Virus record (IMG/VR): IMGVR_UViG_3300005577_000040
Coordinates: 1 to 57,347 of that record
Direction: 5' to 3' (one strand)
DNA length: 57,347 nucleotides
Source: a virus
The notes under the pieces are model-generated. The model was not told the DNA's origin. It searched no databases and saw only the letters and a list, made by a program, of their open reading frames with translations. This document shows, in pieces, positions 8,117 through 14,499 of the stretch. The translations under genes and the position numbers were made by a program. How positions within the stretch are numbered: position 1 is the stretch's first letter; each line of letters opens with the position of its first letter.

Positions 8117-8209
8117 ATTAATCCTGTGACTCTTTATAACCATTCATGGATTGGTAACTCCGAAGAGCTGGTCGTAACCCTTACAACTGGTCAAAGTTAC
8201 TTTTAAATA
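8117..8209 (-). other. Structured spacer in the tRNA cluster
   Basis: No canonical tRNA fits. On the minus strand an outer stem (GTAACT/AGTTAC) encloses a 7-bp hairpin GTTGTAA-GGG-TTACGAC and a short CTC-TTCG-GAG hairpin with a UUCG tetraloop. This is the largest tRNA-free spacer in the block other than the zinc-ribbon gene. Confidence 0.4.
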
Positions 8210-8287
8210 TGGCTGATCACCTTGGAATCGAACCAAGCTCCATTCTGATTAACAGTCAGATGCTCACACCATGCTTGCTCGTGATCA
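8210..8287 (-). tRNA. tRNA-Asn (GUU)
   Basis: Acceptor TGATCAC/GTGATCA is perfect, with G73 and CCA. Anticodon arm TCTGA-CTGTTAA-TCAGA gives GUU. The D-arm has a large loop. Confidence 0.9.
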
Positions 8288-8294
8288 ATAAATT

Positions 8295-8369
8295 TGGTCT
8301 ATCCTGTAGGACTCGAACCTACGACTTCTCCGTTCCAAACAGAGCGACTTGCCTCTAGCCTAAAGATAG
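8295..8369 (-). tRNA. tRNA-Pro (UGG)
   Basis: Acceptor CTATCTT/AGGATAG with C1-G72, as in Pro, then A73 and CCA. Anticodon arm CTCTG-TTTGGAA-CGGAG gives UGG. It is the first tRNA downstream of the promoter at 8405-8433. Confidence 0.92.
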
Positions 8370-8404
8370 AAATGAATATCATATAATATTCGCTGTACAT
8401 TCTA

Positions 8405-8433
8405 ATTATACTATCAATTTTAACTATTGTAAA
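8405..8433 (-). promoter_or_regulatory. Sigma70-type promoter for the tRNA cluster
   Basis: On the minus strand TTTACA (8433-8428) is followed by a 17-bp spacer and TATAAT (8410-8405), close to consensus. Transcription would start near 8398 and run through tRNA-Pro to tRNA-Glu and possibly into the terminase genes. Confidence 0.8.
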
Positions 8434-8454
8434 GTTATTTTTTGATAAATATAA

Positions 8455-8646
8455 TCAATCATCAAAATTTGTTGGTTGTTTTACACCTTCTACAGCATAC
8501 TGTAGAATATATTCTTTCTCTTCTGGGATATTTATTGTATAAACTACCCCACGACATTCATGACAAAAATCCTCAGGAGTTCCATCATCTTTCTTCATTC
8601 TTAAATCAGACCACGATAGGGCCGAATCACAGCACCGACATCTCAT
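8455..8646 (-). CDS. Small zinc-ribbon protein
   Basis: A 63-residue protein set inside the tRNA cluster. It has two CxxC pairs, CRCC near residue 3 and CHEC near 28, spaced as in a zinc ribbon. The C-terminal half is acidic. Similar short phage proteins exist, but their function is not known to me. The ribosome site is weak. Confidence 0.7.
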   Translation of the reverse strand: MRCRCCDSALSWSDLRMKKDDGTPEDFCHECRGVVYTINIPEEKEYILQYAVEGVKQPTNFDD

Positions 8647-8681
8647 AACACACTCAGTCTAGCTTATGCTAGATTTATTAT

Positions 8682-8757
8682 TGGGGCAAGTAAAAGGGTT
8701 CGAACCTTTATCTGGAACCAGATTGCTCCCGTCCTCTCCAAATTAGACGATACTTGC
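8682..8757 (-). tRNA. tRNA of undetermined isotype, aberrant anticodon arm
   Basis: Acceptor GCAAGTA/TACTTGC is perfect, T-arm AAAGG-TTCGAAC-CCTTT and D-stem GTCT/GGAC are canonical, and CCA is encoded. The discriminator is C73. The anticodon stem folds best as GGAGC/GTTCC around a 6-nt loop AATCTG that lacks T33. No standard anticodon can be read with confidence. An Arg-like UCU and a Gly-like UCC register are both possible. Confidence 0.65.
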
Positions 8758-8765
8758 GTAATTCT

Positions 8766-8842
8766 TGGTGGGCCACCCAAGACTTGAACTTGAAACCTTC
8801 GACTTATGAGGTCGCTGCTCTAACCAGTTGAGCTAGAGGCCC
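8766..8842 (-). tRNA. tRNA with CAU anticodon (Ile2 or Met)
   Basis: Acceptor GGGCCTC/GTGGCCC with one T-T mismatch, A73 and CCA. Anticodon arm around CTCATAA gives CAU. D-arm GCTC-AACTGGTTA-GAGC. It is the second CAU tRNA of the cluster, so one of the two may be the lysidine-type Ile2. Confidence 0.85.
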
Positions 8843-8846
8843 TTTC

Positions 8847-8920
8847 TGGAGCCTGTGGTAGGAATCGAACCCACGTAAAAGGATTTGCAATCCCTCGCAT
8901 GGCCACTCTGCCACACAGGC
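8847..8920 (-). tRNA. tRNA-Cys (GCA)
   Basis: Acceptor GCCTGTG/CACAGGC is perfect, with U73 (the Cys identity base) and CCA. Anticodon arm AGGGA-TTGCAAA-TCCTT gives GCA. Confidence 0.92.
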
Positions 8921-8925
8921 TTGTT

Positions 8926-9000
8926 TGGTGCGGGATTGGGGACTCGAACCCCAGACACCGACTTGGAAGGACGGCATGTTACCAACTACACTAATCACGC
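8926..9000 (-). tRNA. tRNA-Gly (UCC)
   Basis: Acceptor GCGTGAT/ATCCCGC with one mismatch, A73 and CCA. Anticodon loop CTTCCAA gives UCC, with one T-T mismatch in the stem CCGTC/GTCGG. T-arm CTGGGG-type stem with TTCGAGT loop. Confidence 0.87.
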
Positions 9001-9006
9001 ATTATA

Positions 9007-9138
9007 CTAATCAAAATAATTCTTACATTTTACATAAATAGCTGTGTCTGGACAGCTTGTTTCTTCACTGTAATCATATATGAAATATATTACACCAAAG
9101 AATGTAACAAGGGACACAATAAAACCTAGCTTACTCAT
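9007..9138 (-). CDS. Small membrane protein
   Basis: 43 residues. A hydrophobic segment at about residues 4-21 (LGFIVSLVTFFGVIYFIY) is followed by a short tail with two cysteines. The ATG overlaps the end of the preceding 60-residue gene, which suggests translational coupling. Function unknown. Confidence 0.55.
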   Translation of the reverse strand: MSKLGFIVSLVTFFGVIYFIYDYSEETSCPDTAIYVKCKNYFD

Positions 9139-9313
9139 CTAACATCCCTTTCAATACATCTACACCAATACCGGTCAGGGTAGAAATTGTGTATAACTCC
9201 AACCCATCATTAATCAACTGAGTTAGTTGCTCTTTTGTAATGTCCTCCCCAGAAATCAGGGAGTCTCCAATACTAAGAGCATTACTAATTGATTTTGTAA
9301 AAAGATCAAACAT
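9131..9313 (-). CDS. Hypothetical protein coupled to the TROVE gene
   Basis: 60 residues, helical and acidic, with no recognised family. Its ATG overlaps the TROVE stop (TAATG), so it is probably translated together with the Ro60 homologue and may work with it. That link is inferred from the overlap only. Confidence 0.6.
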   Translation of the reverse strand: MFDLFTKSISNALSIGDSLISGEDITKEQLTQLINDGLELYTISTLTGIGVDVLKGMLDE

Positions 9314-10728
9314 TATAATGCATACCTCTCAATCATCACTGTTTCCAACATAACTTCTTCAGGATTAGAGGCTTTGCCTAAAACACTCTTCATGATAGAA
9401 GGACTATAACCACTCACCATTGCTGTTCCTGTTTCGTGTTTGGTCACAGGCTTACTGGTGTTAGCCGCATTAAGATTCCAAAACACAATTTTAGGAATTT
9501 GATAGCCAGCAGCTTCAAATTCTTTCTTCATCATGTCAAAAGCAGTCACAGACTTTCCTTCAACATTACTGCAATTAAACTGCATATCACTCAAAATAAC
9601 TAAAGTGGTAGGCATTTGTGAAGGATCTAAATTAACATCCTTTGCTGCATCTAGAATCAATTTAAAAGCAGCTTGAATATTAGTACTTCCACCCCAAGGG
9701 GCTTTAGATATTAAATCAAATCTTTGTTTTAAAGATCCTGCATCTATTTTTAATAGCCTTGGGCTAGACTCAAAGGTCATAAACACATCTTTAAAAATAC
9801 CCTCTGAACGACTAGCTATGTACCAACCAAGAGATATTGCAACATCAACACATTGTAAATATCGATCGCCACCAGCAGATTTATACATACTCCGAGAAAC
9901 ATCAATCAGTGGAAGAATACGTTCTTCACTACCTTCCATATAATTAGGAAGGGCATTCCACTGTTGTTCTGCTATCTCAGCATTACCTTGATAGACAGAC
10001 TTATAAATGTCATGTGGGTATACGGCAGAAGCATGGATAGTAGTTTCACCTTTCTTAAGTGATTCCAAGTATTTACCATAACGTTCTGTGGCATTACGCC
10101 CAAAAGCTTTCTGATAGCGTGCAGAAGCAACAGAAGGGACCTTGTTAAACTCTATAGTATCCCATTCTTTTGCACACATACTCTGTTCAACAGTCTTACG
10201 ACCTGCAACAATGTACTTACGCCAATCGGCCTCTTTCTTGAAACCCAGCATCTTACGAACTTTCTTTGCTGTATTGCCTTTAATAGGCACCCATTTAAAG
10301 GCCAAACCATTGCCTTCTTGTAATTCTGTTTTATAAATGTGACTTGCAAAATCACTCATCTGAGGAATATTCTCAGATACCCACAAAAGGTCATCAAAAC
10401 GACCAATTTCAGGGATTTTGGTGAGCAGGGTATTCAACGCTTGAATTACCTCAGCTTTACCTGCATTAGCATATGCAAATTTAAGTAGATTACGGAACAG
10501 TTGACGTTCCCCAGCTCCACCCCTAACATCACGTAACCACTGTAAGATACGCAATGCAACATCTTGATTCTCAATCAAGGCGTCTAAAAATTCTTTCTCG
10601 ATATTCTTCCCACGGCTAGCACCAGCCAAGTAGAATAGATCTAAGCATTTGGACAGGCTCGAAAAATGCGCCTTTGCCCCATTATCGGTTTTTGCTTGTG
10701 CATTAACCGCTTCAAATAATGACATCAT
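9313..10728 (-). CDS. TROVE-domain Ro60 homologue (Rsr-like)
   Basis: RNA-binding ring protein that holds Y RNAs and misfolded or degraded RNAs. About residues 10-275 form the HEAT-like TROVE part (LSKCLDLFYLAGASRGKN, LRDVRGGAGERQLFRNL). The C-terminal part is a vWA domain with MIDAS-like PLIDVSRSM near 278 and VILSDMQF near 380. At 471 residues it is slightly shorter than bacterial Rsr. I choose the ATG at 10728, which follows AAGGAG at 6 nt. A start at 10758 would run into the last Y-RNA-like element. Four such elements lie directly upstream on the same strand and probably share its promoter. Confidence 0.88.
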   Translation of the reverse strand: MMSLFEAVNAQAKTDNGAKAHFSSLSKCLDLFYLAGASRGKNIEKEFLDALIENQDVALRILQWLRDVRGGAGERQLFRNLLKFAYANAGKAEVIQALNTLLTKIPEIGRFDDLLWVSENIPQMSDFASHIYKTELQEGNGLAFKWVPIKGNTAKKVRKMLGFKKEADWRKYIVAGRKTVEQSMCAKEWDTIEFNKVPSVASARYQKAFGRNATERYGKYLESLKKGETTIHASAVYPHDIYKSVYQGNAEIAEQQWNALPNYMEGSEERILPLIDVSRSMYKSAGGDRYLQCVDVAISLGWYIASRSEGIFKDVFMTFESSPRLLKIDAGSLKQRFDLISKAPWGGSTNIQAAFKLILDAAKDVNLDPSQMPTTLVILSDMQFNCSNVEGKSVTAFDMMKKEFEAAGYQIPKIVFWNLNAANTSKPVTKHETGTAMVSGYSPSIMKSVLGKASNPEEVMLETVMIERYAL

Positions 10729-10750
10729 AATAAACTCCTTAATAATTGAC

Positions 10751-10827
10751 AGAATCACTTGTTTGTGATGAGATCACAGTACTGACAGCCGTGTACGGCT
10801 ATAATTTTTGGTTGCTGAACTGATTCT
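10751..10827 (-). ncRNA. Y-RNA-like element 4
   Basis: Basal stem AGAATCA/TGATTCT, then on the 5' strand the motif GTTCAGCAACC shared by all four elements. Inside are hairpins AGCCG-TACA-CGGCT and GTGAT-CTC-ATCAC. It ends 22 nt before the TROVE start codon. Confidence 0.6.
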
Positions 10828-10838
10828 TTAATTTAAAC

Positions 10839-10901
10839 AGACTGCATACTTTTAGTCGGACTTGTAGGTCTGATTTTAGTAAGGTTTGCTGAAAGCAGTC
10901 T
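10839..10901 (-). ncRNA. Y-RNA-like element 3
   Basis: Basal stem AGACTGC/GCAGTCT, then TTTCAGCAAACC on the 5' strand, an inner TACT/AGTA helix with a one-base 3' bulge, and a TCAGAC/GTCCGA terminal hairpin with one mismatch. Same architecture as the other elements. Confidence 0.6.
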
Positions 10902-10909
10902 TTCTTAAC

Positions 10910-11029
10910 AGAATGTATTATTACTTGTCTTTTGCTCTACCAACTGAGCTACCACCAATTTTACTCGGTGGACAGGACTCGAACCTGTGACCCAAAGTTT
11001 GGAATAGTAATTGTTGCTGAAAACATTCT
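10910..11029 (-). ncRNA. Y RNA with a circularly permuted tRNA-like domain
   Basis: Basal stem AGAATGT/ACATTCT, then TTTCAGCAACA on the 5' strand and inner helix ATTACT/AGTAAT. The effector part reads, in order, T-arm ACAGG-TTCGAGT-CCTGT, acceptor 3' half CCACC, a 10-nt linker, acceptor 5' half GGTGG, then D-arm GCTC-AGTTGGTA-GAGC. This is a tRNA with its acceptor end closed by a loop and its anticodon stem opened into the Ro-binding stem, the layout known from bacterial YrlA RNAs. It sits upstream of the Ro60 gene. Confidence 0.82.
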
Positions 11030-11049
11030 TCTTTAATTAGTAGAGAAAC

Positions 11050-11100
11050 AGAAAACTCTTGGTTTCATAAGCCTGAAAGTTTGGTTGCTGAAAGTTTTCT
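11050..11100 (-). ncRNA. Y-RNA-like element 1
   Basis: Basal stem AGAAAACT/AGTTTTCT, then TTCAGCAACC on the 5' strand and an inner TTTCA/TGAAA hairpin. It is the first and shortest of the four elements and begins within about 10 nt of the predicted transcription start. Confidence 0.6.
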
Positions 11101-11114
11101 TAATCTCTATATTC

Positions 11115-11149
11115 ATTATAACACACTTGGATATACTAAAAGCAAGTGT
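11115..11149 (-). promoter_or_regulatory. Promoter with operator-like repeat for the Y RNA/Ro60 transcript
   Basis: An extended -10 (TGTTATAAT, hexamer at 11120-11115) lies about 10 bp upstream of the first Y element. Directly upstream is the inverted repeat ACACTTG-N13-CAAGTGT (11123-11149), covering the -35 region. No good -35 hexamer is seen, which suggests an activator or repressor site. Positions 11150-11231 hold nothing else I can identify. Confidence 0.65.
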
Positions 11150-11231
11150 TTTCTTAATCTTTTGTAAATATATTGTTTATTTTACGATATTCTCACTCTT
11201 TTACTTGAAACTCGTAATTAACTGACTCAGT

Positions 11232-11303
11232 TTACCCTAGTTTTTCTCTGTACGCAATAACATTATCTAAATAATCATAAACATTGGCTATTAGTCTAGG
11301 CAT
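11232..11303 (-). CDS. Possible 23-residue peptide
   Basis: Short ORF (begins MPRLIANVYDYLD) overlapping the end of the upstream gene, with GGAG 6-7 nt before its ATG. The good ribosome site and overlap support it. Length and lack of any family leave it uncertain. Confidence 0.35.
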   Translation of the reverse strand: MPRLIANVYDYLDNVIAYREKLG

Positions 11304-11577
11304 TAATAACTCCGCTCTTTAAAGACTTAAGTAATTCTGAGTAAGATTCACTACTAGGTTTATGCTTCTTGCGAAGCGAATTTTCTATCCAATACCCGTT
11401 ATAACCAACCTCGATAGGTGCCCCTAAAAGCTTGTAAGTATAGATATTTTGGTAGGTCATATCCTCGCAAATTACGAAAGGTTGGAATAATACATCCTCA
11501 ATTACGTATTCTCCATTCTTATGTGGGAATAACTCAGAAACAAGTATAACGTCCTCTCCAACATGAAATTTATTCAT
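11296..11577 (-). CDS. Hypothetical protein
   Basis: 93 residues with a beta-rich N-terminus (KFHVGEDVILVSELFPHKNG) that resembles small SH3-like or KOW-like phage proteins, then a basic C-terminal helix. ATG preceded by GGAG at 5 nt. Not recognised further. Part of the minus-strand small-gene operon behind RNA copy 1. Confidence 0.65.
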   Translation of the reverse strand: MNKFHVGEDVILVSELFPHKNGEYVIEDVLFQPFVICEDMTYQNIYTYKLLGAPIEVGYNGYWIENSLRKKHKPSSESYSELLKSLKSGVINA

Positions 11578-11585
11578 AGTAACTC

Positions 11586-11756
11586 CTATATAGTGTATTT
11601 TGGCACTGGAATAGGCTTAGTGTAGTTGGGTGTATATATTTTGTCAACAGAATACTCTTTAAAAGAACGAAATCTTGAAGGTACAGGACAATTAAAAGTG
11701 ACGGCCAAATGTAAATTCTTACTCTTATTACAATTCTTACATAAATACTGTTCCAT
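11586..11756 (-). CDS. Small CxxC protein
   Basis: 56 residues. It starts MEQYLCKNCNK with a CxxC pair, and a third Cys near residue 23 could complete a partial zinc site. The C-terminus is rich in Pro, Tyr and Lys. ATG preceded by TTAGGAG. It is the first gene downstream of the structured RNA at 11774-12176, whose 3' end lies only about 18 nt away. Confidence 0.65.
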   Translation of the reverse strand: MEQYLCKNCNKSKNLHLAVTFNCPVPSRFRSFKEYSVDKIYTPNYTKPIPVPKYTI

Positions 11757-11773
11757 ATATTACTCCTAAGTAT

Positions 11774-11877
11774 AATTCAATTAGGCTGGTGGATAAATTC
11801 TGGATAATACTAACCCATAGCCATACCATAATAGTATTAGCCATTAGGTTAGTATCCTCAGAATTCAATTAGGCTGG
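11774..11877. repeat. Direct repeat flanking the 3' domain of RNA copy 1
   Basis: The 16-bp sequence AATTCAATTAGGCTGG occurs at 11774-11789 and again, identical, at 11862-11877. On the transcribed minus strand each copy starts with CCA. The segment between forms a long hairpin. Confidence 0.85.
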
Positions 11878-12176
11878 AGCCATAAGATTCTCTGCGCTAC
11901 AGGCAGCATACTATAACTAGTACGGGATAATGTAAAGTGATTTATATCTTTACATCACAAGGGGCTTCCTCTATAATCAGAGTCCATGCTACTCCCCCTT
12001 AAGCCATTTTATAATGGCCACTAACAAGTATTGTGTCTTGCATCTTCTTACACTTTAGGATTAGCCGGTGAGTGATGCGTTAAGCTTGACATATCTCTCT
12101 AATCCGTAGGACCTGATTCTCAGGAACAATAGGTGTAATGTCTTTACGTTAGAACACCTAGAAATATTAATCTCTT
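11774..12176 (-). ncRNA. Structured RNA, copy 1 of a two-copy family
   Basis: About 400 nt without a gene. The minus-strand transcript folds into an ordered series of helices: TAGGTGT/ACACCTA, CCTGA-GAA-TCAGG, GGATTAG/CTAATCC, GCCATT-ATAA-AATGGC, AAGGGG/CCCCTT enclosing CTCT-GATTAT-AGAG then GAAG, ATGTAAAG/CTTTACAT, a pair of small hairpins, GGCTCCA, and a 3' hairpin closed by AATTCTG/CAGAATT. The same order, with different but compensated bases, is found at 33557-33946. I do not recognise it as a known class. It could be a stand-alone RNA or a long leader of the gene at 11756. Confidence 0.75.
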
Positions 12177-12181
12177 TATCC

Positions 12182-12211
12182 ATTATACAGTATTGGACTC
12201 TCAAAAGTCAA
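12182..12211 (-). promoter_or_regulatory. Sigma70-type promoter for RNA copy 1
   Basis: On the minus strand TTGACT (12211-12206), an 18-bp spacer and TATAAT (12187-12182). Predicted start near 12175, matching the 5' edge of the RNA. Confidence 0.82.
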
Positions 12212-12266
12212 TATCACAAATAAATAGGTAAATATGTCTTAACCCTATCAATTTAAGACTTCAGTG

Positions 12267-12275
12267 TGATATAAT
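12267..12275 (+). promoter_or_regulatory. Extended -10 promoter for the plus-strand genes
   Basis: TGATATAAT (extended -10) lies about 38 bp upstream of the first plus-strand ATG. No clear -35 hexamer. Together with the promoter at 12182-12211 it makes this the divergence point between the two transcription directions. Confidence 0.55.
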
Positions 12276-12312
12276 GGTAATGCATTTTAAAATTTACTTA
12301 GGATAAAACATT

Positions 12313-12525
12313 ATGGATGCAAAAGTTAGAGCAGAAGAATTATTTAACAATGTAATGGGGCAGGTTAAAGAGGCTAGAGACAACTTAGCTAAAAGAATGC
12401 TGGAAAAAGGTATGACCCCAGAAACACATTATATCAAAGATAATTTTGAAGAAATTGTAAATGGTACTACACTAGAGTATATTTGCACACCCGAACCAAA
12501 AACAAAGGAGAAAACTAATGGCTAA
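12313..12525 (+). CDS. Hypothetical protein
   Basis: 70 residues, helical, with an amphipathic first half (AEELFNNVMGQVKEARDNLAKRM region). First gene of the plus-strand block. Its stop overlaps the start of the next gene. No family recognised. Confidence 0.7.
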   Translation: MDAKVRAEELFNNVMGQVKEARDNLAKRMLEKGMTPETHYIKDNFEEIVNGTTLEYICTPEPKTKEKTNG

Positions 12526-13183
12526 AAAACCTAATAAAGCAAAAGAAGAAACTGTTGAAAATACTATAATCACACAAGAAGTAGTTGAAGAAGCAGAATC
12601 AACCGAAGAAGTGGTCTCAGAAGCTCCTACAGAGCCTGTAGAGAAAGTTAAAAAAGAAATACGTATCCACGGAACCAATCTTAATACCTTAGTCTCAGAG
12701 GTGATGTATGCGGCTTTCTTGGGTGGAGAATTAGTGCCAAGAGTTCTTCCAAGAATTTCCTCCTTACCTTTTACCGTAAGAATGCTTATCAGCGAAGATA
12801 AATATGAAGAGTATGTTACTAAGTCTGCACAACCCCGTTGGACTGAAGGTGTAGAATATAACAGAGTGGTGGTGACGGCCCCTGATCCTCTCGTGTTTAT
12901 TCGAGGCATAATTGCCGCAGGTAAGAGAGGTGCTGTACTGCCCCCAAGAAAAGCCGTTCGTGTAGGCGGGCCCTATCAGGCAGAATTGGCTATGAGAAAC
13001 CCTATTGCTGAAACTCCTACTGTTCATGTTGGGCCTAAAAAAATAGCCTATACTAAAGAAGAACTTGAGCAATACGACATTCATGACCTAAAATTAATTG
13101 GTGCCACGATGTCCTTGACAGGTAGAGGTAAAGCTGCTTTAATTAAGGCTATCTTAGACAAACAGAAGGAGTCAGAAGTATGA
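12518..13183 (+). CDS. Protein with C-terminal HeH/LEM-like domain
   Basis: 221 residues. The first 45 are acidic low complexity (Glu/Val-rich). Residues about 48-165 form an unrecognised domain. The last 40 (YTKEELEQYDIHDLKLIGA...TGRGKAALIKAILD) match the helix-extension-helix/LEM-type DNA-binding fold often found at the ends of phage proteins. A DNA- or nucleoid-associated role is plausible but inferred. Confidence 0.7.
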   Translation: MAKKPNKAKEETVENTIITQEVVEEAESTEEVVSEAPTEPVEKVKKEIRIHGTNLNTLVSEVMYAAFLGGELVPRVLPRISSLPFTVRMLISEDKYEEYVTKSAQPRWTEGVEYNRVVVTAPDPLVFIRGIIAAGKRGAVLPPRKAVRVGGPYQAELAMRNPIAETPTVHVGPKKIAYTKEELEQYDIHDLKLIGATMSLTGRGKAALIKAILDKQKESEV

Positions 13184-13383
13184 TAGATAGAATCCTAGGC
13201 AACAAAACATTAAATGTATTAATTGGAATTCTGTTGGGAATCCTTTTATATTCACTTGCTTATGCTTCAGGAAATGTTTTTACTGGGTTTGTTGGAGGTG
13301 GTGCATACCTCCACTTGATTGGTTGGTTAGAAAATCGATATAAGGAGTCTAAAAATTTAAGTACAAAAGGTAGTTGGGAATAA
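13180..13383 (+). CDS. Small membrane protein
   Basis: 67 residues with two hydrophobic segments (about 11-27 and 31-48). It overlaps the previous stop (ATGA). Function unknown. Confidence 0.65.
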   Translation: MIDRILGNKTLNVLIGILLGILLYSLAYASGNVFTGFVGGGAYLHLIGWLENRYKESKNLSTKGSWE

Positions 13384-13418
13384 AGTAATATCCTATTGAT
13401 GTATTAAGGAGACTTCTT

Positions 13419-14186
13419 ATGAAGAATGCTAATAACAAAAGAAATACAAGAAAATCAAAGATCGAAAATGGTGTTGAGAAAGTAACGAAAGAAAAATTTC
13501 AGCACGAAAGGGAAGAAGAAATAAAAGCTAAACCTATTAAACCTATGAATGCAAAACAAAAGGTCTATAAAGAGTTGATAGAAGATTTCTCCATCCCTAC
13601 AGTATTAGCAACTGGATATGCAGGGACTAGCAAGACTTGGATGCCAACTGCAATAGCTTGTGATTGGCTTAGACTAGGCAAAATTAATCGTCTAATTTTT
13701 ACAAGACCTAATATATCTAATAGTAAATCATTAGGATTTTTTACTGGCTCTTCTATAGAAAAATTATCCCAATGGCTAATGCCTGTAATAGATATTCTAA
13801 AAGAACGCCTTGGTGCAAATAATTTAGACCTTCTTATTAAAAATGGTGATATAGTCTTCCTTCCCTTAGAAGTAGTTAAGGGGTATTCAGCAAATAATTG
13901 TGTTTTTATTTGCGATGAGGCGGAAGACTTGTCTATAGATGAGGCCAAAAAACTTGTAACTCGCTTAGGGCAGAATGCAAAAATGATTTTGGCAGGGGAT
14001 ATTTCTCAAAGTGAACTTAAAGATGCAAGTGGCTTACGCTATCTTATAAATTTAGCAAGTAAACATGAAAATCTTTCCTTGGGTACTGTGGACTTTAATG
14101 AAGTATCAGATATAGTAAGATCCGAAGCTGTAAAGAATTGGATCATAGCTTTTGAAGAGGATAGAGTTAATGGCAAACAAAAATAA
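13419..14186 (+). CDS. phoH: PhoH-like ATPase
   Basis: P-loop ATPase of the PhoH family, common in phages and linked to RNA metabolism or stress. 255 residues, preceded by AAGGAG. After a basic 45-residue N-terminus come Walker A GYAGTSKT near 66-73, RLIFTRPNI near 90, GYSANNCVFICDEAEDLS with Walker B near 160, and LAGDISQSEL near 190. This order is diagnostic. The GTS in Walker A replaces the more usual GTGK, so the usual Gly before Lys is Ser. Confidence 0.9.
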   Translation: MKNANNKRNTRKSKIENGVEKVTKEKFQHEREEEIKAKPIKPMNAKQKVYKELIEDFSIPTVLATGYAGTSKTWMPTAIACDWLRLGKINRLIFTRPNISNSKSLGFFTGSSIEKLSQWLMPVIDILKERLGANNLDLLIKNGDIVFLPLEVVKGYSANNCVFICDEAEDLSIDEAKKLVTRLGQNAKMILAGDISQSELKDASGLRYLINLASKHENLSLGTVDFNEVSDIVRSEAVKNWIIAFEEDRVNGKQK

Positions 14187-14499
14187 AGGCAAGGGGGATA
14201 ATGTCAGACCGATTAGAGAAGGTGTAGAGATATCGAAAGATCCTCTCGAACCAGTAGAGGACTTGGTGGTTATCACAGGTCTTCTCCATAAGTTAGCTTT
14301 AGAAGGCAGATTAAGAGATTTAGCATACGCGGGAATTACCACAGATATAAACGAAACTAGAATCTGTGGAATTCTGGGGGAAAATTTTAACTTCAGTTTG
14401 ATGGATACATTATTAAGACATCTTACACTAATGCATTATGATGGCATAGTATTTCCCCATCTTACAGGAATTATGTTGGAGGGTTTTGATGATGAATAG
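14170..14499 (+). CDS. Hypothetical protein
   Basis: 109 residues. I take the ATG at 14170 (preceded by GAGG) rather than one at 14152 that lies deeper inside phoH. A conserved-looking segment LVVITGLLHKLALEGRLRDL occupies the middle. It overlaps phoH upstream and the MazG-like gene downstream. Function unknown. Confidence 0.65.
   Translation: MANKNKGKGDNVRPIREGVEISKDPLEPVEDLVVITGLLHKLALEGRLRDLAYAGITTDINETRICGILGENFNFSLMDTLLRHLTLMHYDGIVFPHLTGIMLEGFDDE

Noticed and set aside
8804-8998. 64-codon minus-strand ORF
   Set aside because: Lies entirely over tRNA genes on the same strand; the cloverleaves explain it.
11774-12176. tmRNA
   Set aside because: No paired acceptor ends, no TTCGA-type T-arm and no tag reading frame.
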